Shown in pieces: positions 6,530-15,506 of a stretch of 59,864 nucleotides of DNA. The DNA is taken from NCBI GenBank assembly GCA_007693295.1, contig REDT01000194.1, positions 1-59,864 on the forward strand, read 5' to 3'. This DNA is from Balneolaceae bacterium (GTDB lineage: Bacteria; Bacteroidota; Rhodothermia; Balneolales; Balneolaceae). Every line of letters begins with the position of its first letter. The first letter of the stretch is position 1. Position numbers and translations under genes: made by a program. The notes beneath the pieces were generated by a model. That model was not told the DNA's origin. It ran no database searches and saw only the letters and a list, made by a program, of their open reading frames with translations.

Positions 6530-8320
6530 ATGATGAATTTACCGCAAATCACCCCATATATCTTTTTCACCGGTAAAGGCGGTGTGGGTAAAACCTCGCT
6601 TGCCAGTGCTACCGCTATAAAACTGGCCGATGAAGGCAAATCGGTTTTATTGATCAGTACCGATCCGGCATCAAACCTGAAAGAGGTGCTCGAAACCGAA
6701 GTTGCGGAGAAAATCACCCCGATAAACGGAATCGAAAACCTCCACGCGGTTAATATTGATCCTGAGATGTCGGCAGAGGAGTATCGAAACCGCGTGATCT
6801 CTCCGATGGAGGATATTCTTCCGGCAAAAGATATTGAGAAGATGCGCGAAGAGTTATCGGGAGCCTGCACTACAGAGATAGCGGCTTTTGATGAGTTTGC
6901 AAGGTATGTAGCCGGTGATGAAGATGATCAGCCTTATGATGTGATCATTTTTGATACGGCTCCGACCGGTCACACCCTTCGGCTGCTTGAACTGCCGGCG
7001 GCCTGGAGTGATTTTATTGAATCCAATCCCGATGGCGCCTCTTGCATCGGTCCGTCATCTGCGCTTAAAACCAGCCAGGAACGCTACAAGAAGGTGGTAG
7101 AAAAGCTTCAGGATGAAGGCTCAACAACGATTTATCTGGTAAGCCGGCCCGATAGTTCTGCCTTGCGCGAAGCCGACCGTTCCGGCAAAGAGCTGGAGGA
7201 GATGGGGCTAGCCAACCAGGTTCTGCTCATAAACGGGTATTTTGAGCCCGTCGATGAATCTGATCCATTTGCCATCAAAATGAAGAAGAGGGCGGATGAT
7301 ACTCTTGAAAATATGCCGGACCGTCTTAAGAAAATGGAGCAGCTGGTATTTCCACTACGTCCATACAACTTGCTGGGGCTTGACCGTTTGCGAACTGTAT
7401 TTGAGCCGCTGGATAAAGAGCAGATCAAACAGAACAGCCAATCAATTCTTACTGAGCAGCATGAAAGTGAACTGCCTGACCTTGACAGCCTGGTTGATGA
7501 TCTCTCCTCAGAAAAAGATCATGGCCTGATCATGACCATGGGTAAGGGAGGAGTGGGGAAAACCATCATCGCCGCAGCGGTCGCTTTTAAACTGGCCCAG
7601 CGTGGTTATTCGGTTCACCTCACCACCACCGACCCGGCCGCACATCTGCTGGATCAAATTGGTGAATTGGACATACCGGAAAACCTGACTGTAGATCGCA
7701 TCGATCCGGATAAGGAGAAGCAGGCTTACATTGAAAAAGTACTGAACCATCGCGGAAAAGATAAAACCGAAGAGGAGTTGAAACTGCTTCGCGAAGATCT
7801 GGAGTCGCCCTGTACAGAAGAGGTAGCTGTATTTCAGGCATTTTCAAAAGCCATCCAGCAGGCAAAGCGGAAGTTTGTAGTTGTAGATACAGCGCCGACC
7901 GGACACACCCTGTTGCTGCTGGATACGACCGGGAGCTATCACAAAGAGGTATTGCGCAATTCAAAAATGGGTACGGATAAGTTGAAAACGCCGTATATGT
8001 ACCTGCAAGATCCGGAATATTCAAAACTGCTGATTGTGGCCCTGCCCGAAACCACTCCGATTACAGAAGCTGCCAGGCTGCAGGATGATCTGAGAAGATC
8101 GAATATTGAGCCCTACGCCTGGATTGCAAATCAAAGTATGTCGGCAACAGAGATTTCCGATCCGCTCCTGAAACAGCGGGCTGCGGAGGAGGTTCCGCTT
8201 TTAGAAGAGATTGAAACAAAGCATGCCAAAAAGCTATATGCTATTCCCTGGATAGCCGAAGAGTTAGTATTGGAAAATCTGCTGAAAGAAAGGATTGAAA
8301 AACAAACGAAAACCGTATGA
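6530..8320 (+). CDS. arsA: Arsenite-activated ATPase ArsA, two-domain form
   Basis: A 596-residue tandem ATPase that energises arsenite export through ArsB. The first half has Walker A 'GKGGVGKTS' (about 15-23) and the 'DTAPTGHTLRLL' signature. The second half repeats both ('GKGGVGKTI' and 'DTAPTGHTLLLL'). Three cysteines match the metalloid-site cysteines known from the plasmid enzyme: 'GACTTEI', 'ASCIGPS' and 'ESPCTEEV'. The full length and the intact motifs suggest activity. The start is one of two adjacent ATGs (6530 or 6533). Its stop overlaps the next start by four bases (ATGA), so the stress protein gene is translationally coupled. Confidence 0.95.
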   Translation: MMNLPQITPYIFFTGKGGVGKTSLASATAIKLADEGKSVLLISTDPASNLKEVLETEVAEKITPINGIENLHAVNIDPEMSAEEYRNRVISPMEDILPAKDIEKMREELSGACTTEIAAFDEFARYVAGDEDDQPYDVIIFDTAPTGHTLRLLELPAAWSDFIESNPDGASCIGPSSALKTSQERYKKVVEKLQDEGSTTIYLVSRPDSSALREADRSGKELEEMGLANQVLLINGYFEPVDESDPFAIKMKKRADDTLENMPDRLKKMEQLVFPLRPYNLLGLDRLRTVFEPLDKEQIKQNSQSILTEQHESELPDLDSLVDDLSSEKDHGLIMTMGKGGVGKTIIAAAVAFKLAQRGYSVHLTTTDPAAHLLDQIGELDIPENLTVDRIDPDKEKQAYIEKVLNHRGKDKTEEELKLLREDLESPCTEEVAVFQAFSKAIQQAKRKFVVVDTAPTGHTLLLLDTTGSYHKEVLRNSKMGTDKLKTPYMYLQDPEYSKLLIVALPETTPITEAARLQDDLRRSNIEPYAWIANQSMSATEISDPLLKQRAAEEVPLLEEIETKHAKKLYAIPWIAEELVLENLLKERIEKQTKTV

Positions 8321-9237
8321 ACCTGACATTTGAACACGCTCTTGTTGCGCTCGATCAGTCTGAAGCGAGTGAGATTATAACTGACTGTCTTGCGCATTTT
8401 GAAAAGTTTGGAACCCGGAAGTTTACACTATTTACTTCTATCAGCGTTCCTTATCCCGGGGGAATTGCATCAATTGATGAGGAATCGTATAAAAATCAAT
8501 TGATACAGTACAAAGAAAAACTTACACCGTTTGGATTTGAGATTGAAACAATAGTTGATTTCGGAATAAATGCTTACGCACCGGTAAGAATTCTGGATAC
8601 GGCCAAAGAGCAGAACGTCGATTACATCATCATTGCAAACAGAGGGCATAACAAATACCTGGAGCTTTTGCTTGGAAGTACGGCCACAGAACTTCTGCAG
8701 CGGTGTGATCTGCCTGTATATCTGATTAATTTATCAGTTTCGGATGAATCAGAACTGGAAGACCGTAAGCTATACTGCATAAAATCTTGCAAAGAATCAC
8801 TTACAAGCATCTTGCATCCCACAGACTTTTCACCGGTTGCCAATCGTGCATTTCAGGTTGTGAAAAAATTGGCCCCCGGTCATGCACGGGAAATTAACAT
8901 TCTCCATGTTCAGGCAAGCGGCCGGCCGGGTGTAAATGATCCTGAGAAGTTAAAAGGTTTTGATAAAGAGGATTCATATTCGCTTAAAGATCTAAAAACC
9001 GAGCTTGAAAAAGTAACGGATGCTGAAATCAATATTCGCATACGGTACGGATCGCCGGTGAAGCAGATTCTTGAAAATGCAGAGGCAAAACATTCTACCA
9101 TGATTATCATGGGAAGCCAGGGCAGAGGATTTGTCAGTGACCTGTTTCTGGGTGGAGTATCCCTTCAGGTCATAAGAAAAGCGAATATTCCAATCCTCAC
9201 GATTCCTGCAGATCGGAGCAAAGAAGATGATACCTGA
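8317..9237 (+). CDS. Tandem universal stress protein
   Basis: A 306-residue protein with two UspA-like domains, about 3-145 and 160-300. Each ends in the nucleotide-loop pattern: 'GSTATELLQRCDLPVYLI' in the first and 'GSQGRGFVSDLFLGG' with 'ANIPILTIP' in the second. Usp proteins bind ATP or act as dimers during stress; the precise target is unknown. The start overlaps the arsA stop, so it belongs to the ars operon and lies between the ATPase and the pump. This suggests a role in arsenic or general stress tolerance, which is inference. No signal peptide or membrane segment is seen. Confidence 0.88.
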   Translation: MNLTFEHALVALDQSEASEIITDCLAHFEKFGTRKFTLFTSISVPYPGGIASIDEESYKNQLIQYKEKLTPFGFEIETIVDFGINAYAPVRILDTAKEQNVDYIIIANRGHNKYLELLLGSTATELLQRCDLPVYLINLSVSDESELEDRKLYCIKSCKESLTSILHPTDFSPVANRAFQVVKKLAPGHAREINILHVQASGRPGVNDPEKLKGFDKEDSYSLKDLKTELEKVTDAEINIRIRYGSPVKQILENAEAKHSTMIIMGSQGRGFVSDLFLGGVSLQVIRKANIPILTIPADRSKEDDT

Positions 9238-9371
9238 ATGAAGCCATGAGTAAACCAGTAAAAGTGTGTGTTCAGTAAAAATTTCAAATGATATACTGAA
9301 TTGGGGACACATTTTAAAATGTTTGATAACATAATACCTATTAAGAAAAACTAAACTAACCTGATTATTTA
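9238..9371. other. Spacer between usp and arsB
   Basis: It contains TTCAGTA and TACTGAA arms (7 bases) about 16 bases apart, near 9270-9300. No T-run follows. Transcription from the ars operon probably continues into arsB, but a separate promoter cannot be excluded. Confidence 0.4.
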
Positions 9372-10670
9372 ATGGCGTTAACCATCATTGCCACGTTGAT
9401 TTTTCTTTTCACTCTTGTACTGGTGATTTGGCAGCCAAAAGGGTTGTCGATCGGATGGTCGGCTACTATTGGGGCATTATTGGCACTTATTGCCGGAGTG
9501 GTAAGTTTCCAGGATGTAATAACGGTTACCGAAATTGTGTGGAACGCCACTCTGACCTTTGTGGCCATTATCATCATATCTCTCATTCTGGATGAAATTG
9601 GATTTTTTGAATGGTCGGCGCTTCACATGGCACGGTTTGCCAATGGAAGCGGACTCAGGATGTTTATCTACATTACCCTGTTGGGAGCTGTTGTCGCCAT
9701 GTTTTTTGCGAACGATGGTGCGGCTCTGATTCTTACCCCAATTGTACTCGCTATGGTACGGGCCTTAAAGTTCAAAGATCGTATGATTTTACCGTTTGTC
9801 ATGGCCTGCGGGTTCATTGCCGATACGGCTTCTTCACCTTTAATTGTGAGTAATTTGGTGAATATCGTTTCTGCCGATTTCTTTGGCATTGGCTTTATTG
9901 AGTACGCCAGCCGGATGATCGTACCTAACTTCTTTGCTGTAATTTCAAGTCTCGCTGTACTTTATCTGGTATATCGCAAAGATATTCCTGAAAGCTACTC
10001 GCTGGATGATGTGAAAGAACCCAGAGATGCTATTCGTGACGAACGTATGTTTAATCTCTCATGGATTATCCTTACAGTACTGTTGATTGGCTATTTTGTA
10101 GCTGAATTTGTGCACATCCCGGTATCATTTGTGGCCGGTACAATTGCCATCTTCTTCTCAATGTTGGGTTTAAAAAGCAAAGCCGTTGATACACGTAAAG
10201 TGATTAAGAATGCTCCCTGGGCGATTGTGGTTTTTTCAATCGGAATGTATGTGGTGGTTTACGGACTTCAAAATGTAGGCTTAACGGACTTACTTGCTGA
10301 AGTGATTCTAATGGGAACTGAACAGGGACTGTTTGCCGGAATTATGCTAATGGGCTTTCTTGCCGCATTTCTGTCATCCATGATGAATAACATGCCAACG
10401 GTTATGATTGATGCGCTGGCTATCGAGGCGACGGGTACGGAAGGATTGATGAAAGAAGCGTTGATCTATGCCAATATCATTGGATCGGATCTGGGGCCAA
10501 AAATTACGCCAATCGGTTCACTGGCAACGTTACTTTGGCTGCACGTGCTCTCCTACAAAGGGGTGAAGATAACCTGGGGTTACTACTTCAAAATCGGCAT
10601 TGTATTGACAATACCGACTCTCTTTTTCACGCTTTTAGGACTTTATCTCTGGTTGTCACTCATTGGATAA
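9372..10670 (+). CDS. arsB: Arsenite efflux membrane protein ArsB
   Basis: A 432-residue integral membrane protein of the ArsB/NhaD family; the length is close to the usual 429 residues. It shows about 11-12 hydrophobic segments and the family pattern '[18 protein letters not shown]' (about 110-128) with '[18 protein letters not shown]' (about 155-172). A second half-repeat appears around '[17 protein letters not shown]' and '[19 protein letters not shown]'. ArsB carries arsenite or antimonite out of the cell by itself or with ArsA. The order arsD-arsA-usp-arsB and the ArsR operators support this role. Its stop lies 2 bases from the stop of the convergent aquaglyceroporin gene. Confidence 0.93.
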   Translation: MALTIIATLIFLFTLVLVIWQPKGLSIGWSATIGALLALIAGVVSFQDVITVTEIVWNATLTFVAIIIISLILDEIGFFEWSALHMARFANGSGLRMFIYITLLGAVVAMFFANDGAALILTPIVLAMVRALKFKDRMILPFVMACGFIADTASSPLIVSNLVNIVSADFFGIGFIEYASRMIVPNFFAVISSLAVLYLVYRKDIPESYSLDDVKEPRDAIRDERMFNLSWIILTVLLIGYFVAEFVHIPVSFVAGTIAIFFSMLGLKSKAVDTRKVIKNAPWAIVVFSIGMYVVVYGLQNVGLTDLLAEVILMGTEQGLFAGIMLMGFLAAFLSSMMNNMPTVMIDALAIEATGTEGLMKEALIYANIIGSDLGPKITPIGSLATLLWLHVLSYKGVKITWGYYFKIGIVLTIPTLFFTLLGLYLWLSLIG

Positions 10671-10671
10671 G

Positions 10672-11439
10672 TCAGGATAGCAGAAGGTAGAGGCCGGCCG
10701 CAATCACTGCGCCCACCAGCGGGGCAATAACAGGCACCCAGGAGTAAGCCCAGTCGCTGCTTCCTTTGTGAGGGAACGGCAGCACCGCGTGGGCGATACG
10801 TGGTCCAAGATCCCTTGCAGGATTGATAGCATAGCCTGTGGGTCCGCCTAAAGCCAAACCGATACCCAATACAAGCAACCCAACCGGCAGCGCAGACAGT
10901 GCGCCCAGGCCAAATCCAACTTCCTGACCGTTAATTACGATCGTGGAGAGCATCTCTCCGTTTGCATTTACAAATCCCGGTGTAACAATGTAGAGCACGC
11001 CATATACAAGGATAAATGTCCCGATAACTTCAGTCATAAAATTGGAAGGATAGCTCCTTATTTCCGGTGCTGTTGAAAAGATGGCCAGTTTAACTCCTTC
11101 ATCTTCGGTAATGGCAAAATGATCTTTATAAGCCAGCCAAACTAAAACTGCACCGATAAATCCGCCAATGGTTTGTGCAATAACATAAGGGATAACCATT
11201 CCCCAGTTAAATAGCCCCGCAACCGCCAGGCCTACCGTTACCGCCGGGTTAATATGGGCTCCGCTAAATTGACCCATTGCAAATACGGCAACGAAAACTC
11301 CCATTGCCCATCCCCATGTAATCACAATCCAGCCGCTGTTATTCCCTTTGGTTTTGTTCAAAACTACATTGGCAACAACTCCTCCTCCGAAAAGAATAAG
11401 AATTGCGGTTCCAATTACTTCCGCTATGATAGGTGACAT
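10672..11439 (-). CDS. Aquaglyceroporin, GlpF-like MIP channel
   Basis: A 255-residue six-helix channel with the two NPA boxes of the major intrinsic protein family, 'SGAHINPAVTVG' and 'GYAINPARDLGPRI'. The Asp after the second box (NPARD) marks the glycerol-conducting branch. Such channels pass glycerol, urea and uncharged arsenite. No glpK or glpD is beside it. It is convergent with arsB with a one-base gap, so an arsenic-linked role like that of AqpS is possible, but so is plain glycerol uptake. No ArsR-type palindrome is visible in its upstream region, which argues against membership of the ars regulon. Confidence 0.88.
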   Translation of the reverse strand: MSPIIAEVIGTAILILFGGGVVANVVLNKTKGNNSGWIVITWGWAMGVFVAVFAMGQFSGAHINPAVTVGLAVAGLFNWGMVIPYVIAQTIGGFIGAVLVWLAYKDHFAITEDEGVKLAIFSTAPEIRSYPSNFMTEVIGTFILVYGVLYIVTPGFVNANGEMLSTIVINGQEVGFGLGALSALPVGLLVLGIGLALGGPTGYAINPARDLGPRIAHAVLPFPHKGSSDWAYSWVPVIAPLVGAVIAAGLYLLLS

Positions 11440-11530
11440 ATTTTATATCCTTTAGACAGGTTGGTATTAGTTTAGAATCTTGGTCAATGTAATTAATTTT
11501 ATCAATATTTAAAGAACAGAGATATTGAAA

Positions 11531-11612
11531 GGTTTATGATGTACTTCAAAATTGTATAGATACTTTGAAATCAAGCCTATCTCTTGTATTACATGGTTGA
11601 TCATCATAAACC
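11531..11612. repeat. Long inverted repeat between divergent genes
   Basis: GGTTTATGATG (11531-11541) and CATCATAAACC (11602-11612) form a perfect 11-base stem around a 60-base interior that contains a smaller TTCAAA/TTTGAA pair. It lies in the 271-base gap between the aquaglyceroporin and DksA-like genes. It could be a structured RNA, a 5' leader fold or a looping operator pair. Confidence 0.5.
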
Positions 11613-11710
11613 TCAGCCCTTCATAGGGGTTTCCCTTATTACGAACCATGCTCGTTTTCTGTATTCTTTTTACAGAATAAACACAACAGGTAATCTTAAA
11701 CGCCAGAGTC

Positions 11711-12151
11711 ATGGAAACAAGAAAAAATAATCAGCAAAGAGAAGAAGAAAGAACGCAAGAGCTTAAAACCAATCTGAACGAGAATGAGCTGGCGTACTTT
11801 GAAGCCGTCATACTTAGGAAGAAAGAGGAAGTACAAAATGAGCTGGACTATCTGCTTTCAAGTGTCGAAGAGATGAGGACTTATAATGAAGATGAGGCAT
11901 CTTCGCTGAGCCACCATATTGGAGATCTTGGCAGCAAAGAGGAGAGCATGGATTTGAATTATCGCCTGATTCAGCGAAACAAAAAGTTTCTCAATGAACT
12001 AAACCGCGCCCTGGTTCGCATCGAGAATGGCACATATGGCATATGCCGTGCCACGGGTCAACCCATAGAGAAGAGACGACTTGAGTATGCACCACACACC
12101 CGCTACAGTATCGCAGCAAAAAATCGCGGTCTAGATAAAGTTCAGGCTTAA
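11711..12151 (+). CDS. DksA/TraR-family protein lacking the zinc cysteines
   Basis: A 146-residue protein with a long N-terminal coiled coil ('LRKKEEVQNELDYLLSSVEEM', about 34-55) and a DksA/TraR C-terminal module 'RIENGTYGICRATGQPIEKR' (about 103-122). DksA proteins insert into the RNA polymerase secondary channel and work with ppGpp. The canonical four zinc cysteines are reduced to one here (in GICRATG). This is common in Bacteroidota homologues of the family. It is probably a general transcription modulator. A strong bidirectional terminator follows at 12210-12246. Confidence 0.82.
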   Translation: METRKNNQQREEERTQELKTNLNENELAYFEAVILRKKEEVQNELDYLLSSVEEMRTYNEDEASSLSHHIGDLGSKEESMDLNYRLIQRNKKFLNELNRALVRIENGTYGICRATGQPIEKRRLEYAPHTRYSIAAKNRGLDKVQA

Positions 12152-12209
12152 TAAATTGATAGTAATCTGAGCAACGAAGAGAACTGTCGGTCGAAGATAT
12201 AGACCAAAA

Positions 12210-12246
12210 AAAAGCCCATCACTCAACTTAATGAGGATGGGCTTTT
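12210..12246. terminator. Bidirectional intrinsic terminator
   Basis: AAAAGCCCATC and GATGGGCTTTT form a perfect 11-base stem with a 15-base loop, giving a T-run on both strands. It lies between the convergent dksA-like and csp genes and serves both. Confidence 0.88.
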
Positions 12247-12266
12247 GCCTTTAATAAGTTTTCTAC

Positions 12267-12485
12267 CTATTCGTAAGTGAGGCTTCTTACTTCAACTGCA
12301 CTTAAGCCTTTAGGTGTCTCTTCTACGGAGAATTCAACTTCTTCGCCGTCTTCCAGTCCTTGATTTGGGCCTAAATTTTCTACGTTATTTCTGTGTACGA
12401 AAATATCTTTACTTCCGTCCGCAGGCTCGATGAAACCAAATCCTTTTTCAGTGTCGAACCATTTTACTTTGCCTTGTTGTGTCAT
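12267..12485 (-). CDS. Cold shock protein, CspA family
   Basis: A 72-residue single cold-shock domain. RNP1 'KGFGFIEP' and RNP2 'DIFVHRNN' are intact, and the first strand 'QQGKVKWFDTEKGFG' is typical. It binds single-stranded RNA or DNA and melts mRNA structure at low temperature or in growth changes. The 175-base gap to the next minus-strand gene may include a long 5' leader of the kind known for cold shock genes. The gene shares the terminator at 12210-12246 with its convergent neighbour. Confidence 0.95.
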   Translation of the reverse strand: MTQQGKVKWFDTEKGFGFIEPADGSKDIFVHRNNVENLGPNQGLEDGEEVEFSVEETPKGLSAVEVRSLTYE

Positions 12486-12660
12486 TGTATTGTATTGGTG
12501 TAATTAATTCACCCAGAAGTAGATTCAAAAGAGAAGAGTTGGGTTAACGCGTCTATCTAAGAAGTGCCTTACTAGGTGTCGTTCTATTTATCATTTGTAG
12601 TATAAGCGTTTTACAAACCAATTGCTATTCCAGCAATAAAATATCTTTAATGTGTATAAG

Positions 12661-12918
12661 TTAACAAATATTACCTGTTTCCGGGTCGATGTAGCAGCCG
12701 TCTCCGCTGAGTGACCGCTGCCGGGAAAGCTCGGATTCAAGCTGTCTGAACCAGTTCTCCATGTGATCACCCTGTACAATCTTGTTTCCGCTCTCCTCTA
12801 TATATGCCGAATCAATCTCCGCATCTATAACAGTTTTATAAGCAACAACCAGCTTTTTAAGCCGATCTTCGATCAAATCAGCCTCAGTATCGTGCATATT
12901 TCTGATAAGAGTAATCAT
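12661..12918 (-). CDS. Small conserved-looking hypothetical protein
   Basis: An 85-residue acidic protein that I do not recognise. Residues 1-60 are probably two helices and a strand ('EADLIEDRLKKLVVAYKTV'). The C-terminus ends 'GDGCYIDPETGNIC' with two cysteines ten residues apart. That tail looks selected and could bind a metal or form a disulfide. No signal peptide is visible. It lies upstream of csp on the same strand with a 175-base gap and is divergent from the DinB gene. The composition supports a real gene, but it is not certain. Confidence 0.6.
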   Translation of the reverse strand: MITLIRNMHDTEADLIEDRLKKLVVAYKTVIDAEIDSAYIEESGNKIVQGDHMENWFRQLESELSRQRSLSGDGCYIDPETGNIC

Positions 12919-13003
12919 AGTGTTGCTGTATTGGAATGGGATTTAACGCTCCAATGGAGTACTTTAGAGCAATAAATTACCACAAAAAGTTCAATGAAAA
13001 CCT

Positions 13004-13555
13004 ATGGAAAAACGTCTTCAGGGAATCCATCGCTTATTGATGTATAATAAACGTTTAACGGAAAAGTCATTGAATCAACTTGATGACTCCCAGGTTCACG
13101 AACATGTTCAGGGATATGATCTCTCCATAGCGGCACTCATGAAGCACATCTCGGGTTGTTTAACATCTCTTTGGACCAACTTCCGCAGCGAAGACGGCGA
13201 AAAACCCTGGCGCAACAGGGAAGATGAGTTTATTGACGATTTCAAAAGCCGGGAAGAGCTGATGGAATTTTGGGAGAGGGGATGGGCTGTGCTGTTTGAG
13301 GCAATAGAATCGATTACTGCTGAAGAACTGGACAATATTATTTACATCAGAAACGAAGGCCACACCATACAGCAGGCACTGGAACGAAGTTTATCCCACA
13401 TGGCCTATCATACCGGTCAAATTGTGCTGCTTGCAAAACTGCTTAAAGGTGATGAGTGGAGCTCACTCTCCATTCCCAAAGGGAAAACCGAAGAGTACAA
13501 TAAGAAAAAATTCGAGTCAGAGAAGAGTATCGGTTTTTATAAAGACAGATTTTGA
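13004..13555 (+). CDS. DinB-family protein
   Basis: A 183-residue four-helix bundle protein. The three-His metal site of DinB-like proteins is suggested by 'LMKHISGCLTSLW' (about 45-57) and 'HMAYHTGQIVLLAKLL' (about 132-147). These proteins are often thiol-dependent transferases or DNA-damage-inducible factors; the substrate is unknown. The C-terminal 25 residues are charged. The C-terminal helix matches the decayed fragment at 5393-5578. It stands alone, with a repeat element starting 8 bases behind its stop codon. Confidence 0.82.
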   Translation: MEKRLQGIHRLLMYNKRLTEKSLNQLDDSQVHEHVQGYDLSIAALMKHISGCLTSLWTNFRSEDGEKPWRNREDEFIDDFKSREELMEFWERGWAVLFEAIESITAEELDNIIYIRNEGHTIQQALERSLSHMAYHTGQIVLLAKLLKGDEWSSLSIPKGKTEEYNKKKFESEKSIGFYKDRF

Positions 13556-14160
13556 CATTGTACAAGTGGCGCGATAGCGACATCCCGACCCATCGGGAGC
13601 GCAGGGCGCAAGGTTCCAGGCTCAAGGTGCAAGGTTCAAGTGGCGCAATAGTGGAAACAGGACCTGACAGCACCAACCGGACTGTGTCCGACTACCGGCG
13701 GATCTGTCAGCGTCCGGCGCAGGGTGCGCGGGGCACGGAAAAGAAGGTAAGAAATTGAGAAAAGTTGAAGGTTACAAGCACCAAATTCCAAAGGGTAGGC
13801 AGTTGACAGTAGGCAAATTTTAAATCACAAATTTCAATTAGCAAATTCCAAACGTAGCCTGAGTATAAAATATGGGCACGTAATCGGGAAAAGCGCCCGT
13901 TTGGAATTTGGTGCTTGTCATTTGGGATTTCTACAGTTCTACAATTCGACGATTCCATCCCGATGGGTCGGGACTGCGAACAGCGGGCAGCAATTCTACA
14001 ATTCTACAATTCGACGATTCCACAATTCCACAGTTCTACCATCATAAATTTCTCAATACTCAGGACTAAACTTACAAACTGCAAACAGCTATACTTTCCC
14101 ACGAAATCGCCTTATCTTATAAGATTGTTACCTTTTTATAAAAATTATTCGAATTCTTTG
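13556..14160. other. Long repeat-derived intergenic region
   Basis: This 605-base gap has no gene. It contains the composite repeat element (13563-13938), a second copy of its hairpin core (13957-13974), and a run of short direct repeats 'ttctacaattc' and 'gacgattcca' (about 13930-14040). The long ORF starting at 13915 translates these repeats before entering the MFS gene and should not be used as the gene start. Confidence 0.75.
13563..13938. repeat. Composite dispersed repeat, copy A
   Basis: It begins with a 41-base block (CAAGTGGCGCGATAGCGACA...) identical to 33213-33253. Further shared blocks are 'aagaaattgagaaaagttg', 'caagcaccaaattccaaa' and 'ggaatttggtgcttg'. The inner block from 'caaattccaaacgtagc' to the AAGCACC end is in the opposite orientation to the one in copy B. 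The hairpin core TCCCGA-CCCA-TCGGGA lies within the 41-base block. Confidence 0.75.
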
Positions 14161-15363
14161 ATGACTTATCTGGCATTTGTCAGGAAAGAGAGAAGGCTTT
14201 TGTCCTTTGCCGTTTCCTTTACTTTTTTTTCAAGCTTCGGGCAGACTTTTCTGCTCTCCCTGTTTGTACCCTATTTTCTTATCACATTTGAACTGAGCAA
14301 TGCCTCGTTCGGTACGCTCTACTCATTGGCCACTATGACCGGCGCTGTGGCACTGCCGTGGCTGGGGCAATGGATCGATCGAATTCCGCTTCGCCAATAC
14401 AGCATCTATGTAGCTGTGGGATTGCTTTTTGCCAGCGTTTTGATGGCAGTTTCATGGCATATATCAGTTCTTTTTTTAAGCCTTATTATGCTCCGGCTGT
14501 CGGGGCAGGGCCTCAGCAGCCACACTGCTCAGACTACCATGGCCAGGCAATATGATGGTGAGCGTGGCAAGGCGCTGAGTATTTCTGCTCTCGGTTTTCC
14601 AATTGGGGAAGCTCTTTTGCCCTCATTAATAGCCATGATGCTGGTTTATATGCACTGGCAAACCACATGGGCTCTTATTGCTGCCGTAATTGCATTTGTT
14701 TTTATTCCGGTGTTATGGTTTCTGGTCAGGAATGAGAAGCAGGTTGTAAACGATAGCAAAAGCGATGATGCACCTTCTGCGTCTGATAATTACAAAACCA
14801 TATTCAGGGACTACCGAACTGCTTATATCATCCCCGCCATCTTAATGCCGCCTTTTTGGGTTACCGGTCTATTTCTCTACCAGGTATCGGCCGCCGGCGA
14901 CCTTGGATGGACTGCGACGCTTATTGCCTCTGCATTCATTGCATTTGCAGCAGCACGAGTTGTATCGGGACTCATATCCGGCCCGTTAATTGATCGTTTT
15001 TCAGCCCAGGCACTATTTCCATTTCTTCTGGTTCCCATGACGGCCGGCTTTCTGTTTGCGATATTTTTTAACGGTGCATTTTCAGCATTTATCTATATGG
15101 CACTGGTTGGAATTACCCTTGGATTAAGCGGCACGCTGAAATCTGCACTCTGGGCAGAACTCTACGGAACGGATATGATTGGAACCGTACAGAGCCTGTT
15201 TGCTTCAATCATGGTGTTAAGCACGGCTTTAAGTCCGTTCATCGTAGGCTGGATGCTCGACAATGCCTTCAACCTCAATTCAGTACTGATGCTGGCGGTG
15301 GTGAGCTCAGTTTTGGCCGGTTTGGTCTCTATTCGAATTTTCCCGGCCTTTCAGAGGAGTTGA
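14161..15363 (+). CDS. MFS transporter
   Basis: A 400-residue major facilitator protein with about 12 transmembrane segments and a central charged loop ('NEKQVVNDSKSDDAPSASDN'). I place the start at ATG 14161 ('MTYLAFVRKERRLLSF'), because the 82 residues added by the ORF track are translated repeat DNA. 'LPWLGQWIDRIPLRQYSIY' is the loop 2-3 motif and 'RLSGQGLSSHTAQTTMAR' lies near helix 4. The substrate is unknown; the family includes drug and sugar exporters. There is no regulator next to it. Confidence 0.85.
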   Translation: MTYLAFVRKERRLLSFAVSFTFFSSFGQTFLLSLFVPYFLITFELSNASFGTLYSLATMTGAVALPWLGQWIDRIPLRQYSIYVAVGLLFASVLMAVSWHISVLFLSLIMLRLSGQGLSSHTAQTTMARQYDGERGKALSISALGFPIGEALLPSLIAMMLVYMHWQTTWALIAAVIAFVFIPVLWFLVRNEKQVVNDSKSDDAPSASDNYKTIFRDYRTAYIIPAILMPPFWVTGLFLYQVSAAGDLGWTATLIASAFIAFAAARVVSGLISGPLIDRFSAQALFPFLLVPMTAGFLFAIFFNGAFSAFIYMALVGITLGLSGTLKSALWAELYGTDMIGTVQSLFASIMVLSTALSPFIVGWMLDNAFNLNSVLMLAVVSSVLAGLVSIRIFPAFQRS

Positions 15364-15506
15364 TTTTAAAACTTTTATCGGGCAGCCGGGCGGGCTGAAT
15401 TGCATTTATGATCTGATTTGACTCTCAGTCATTGAAATCAGTTTCATGGCACGTTTTAATTTTAAATAGCGTTTCTATTTGTAACCAACTATAAACCACT
15501 ATCAAT

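Noticed and set aside
11509-11712. 67-residue ORF on the minus strand
   Set aside because: It spans the long inverted repeat and lacks any protein signature; the structure is better read as non-coding.
13915-14160. N-terminal extension of the MFS ORF
   Set aside because: The added 82 residues are repeat DNA (LQFYNSTIPQFHSS) and lack membrane or signal character; ATG 14161 is the natural start.
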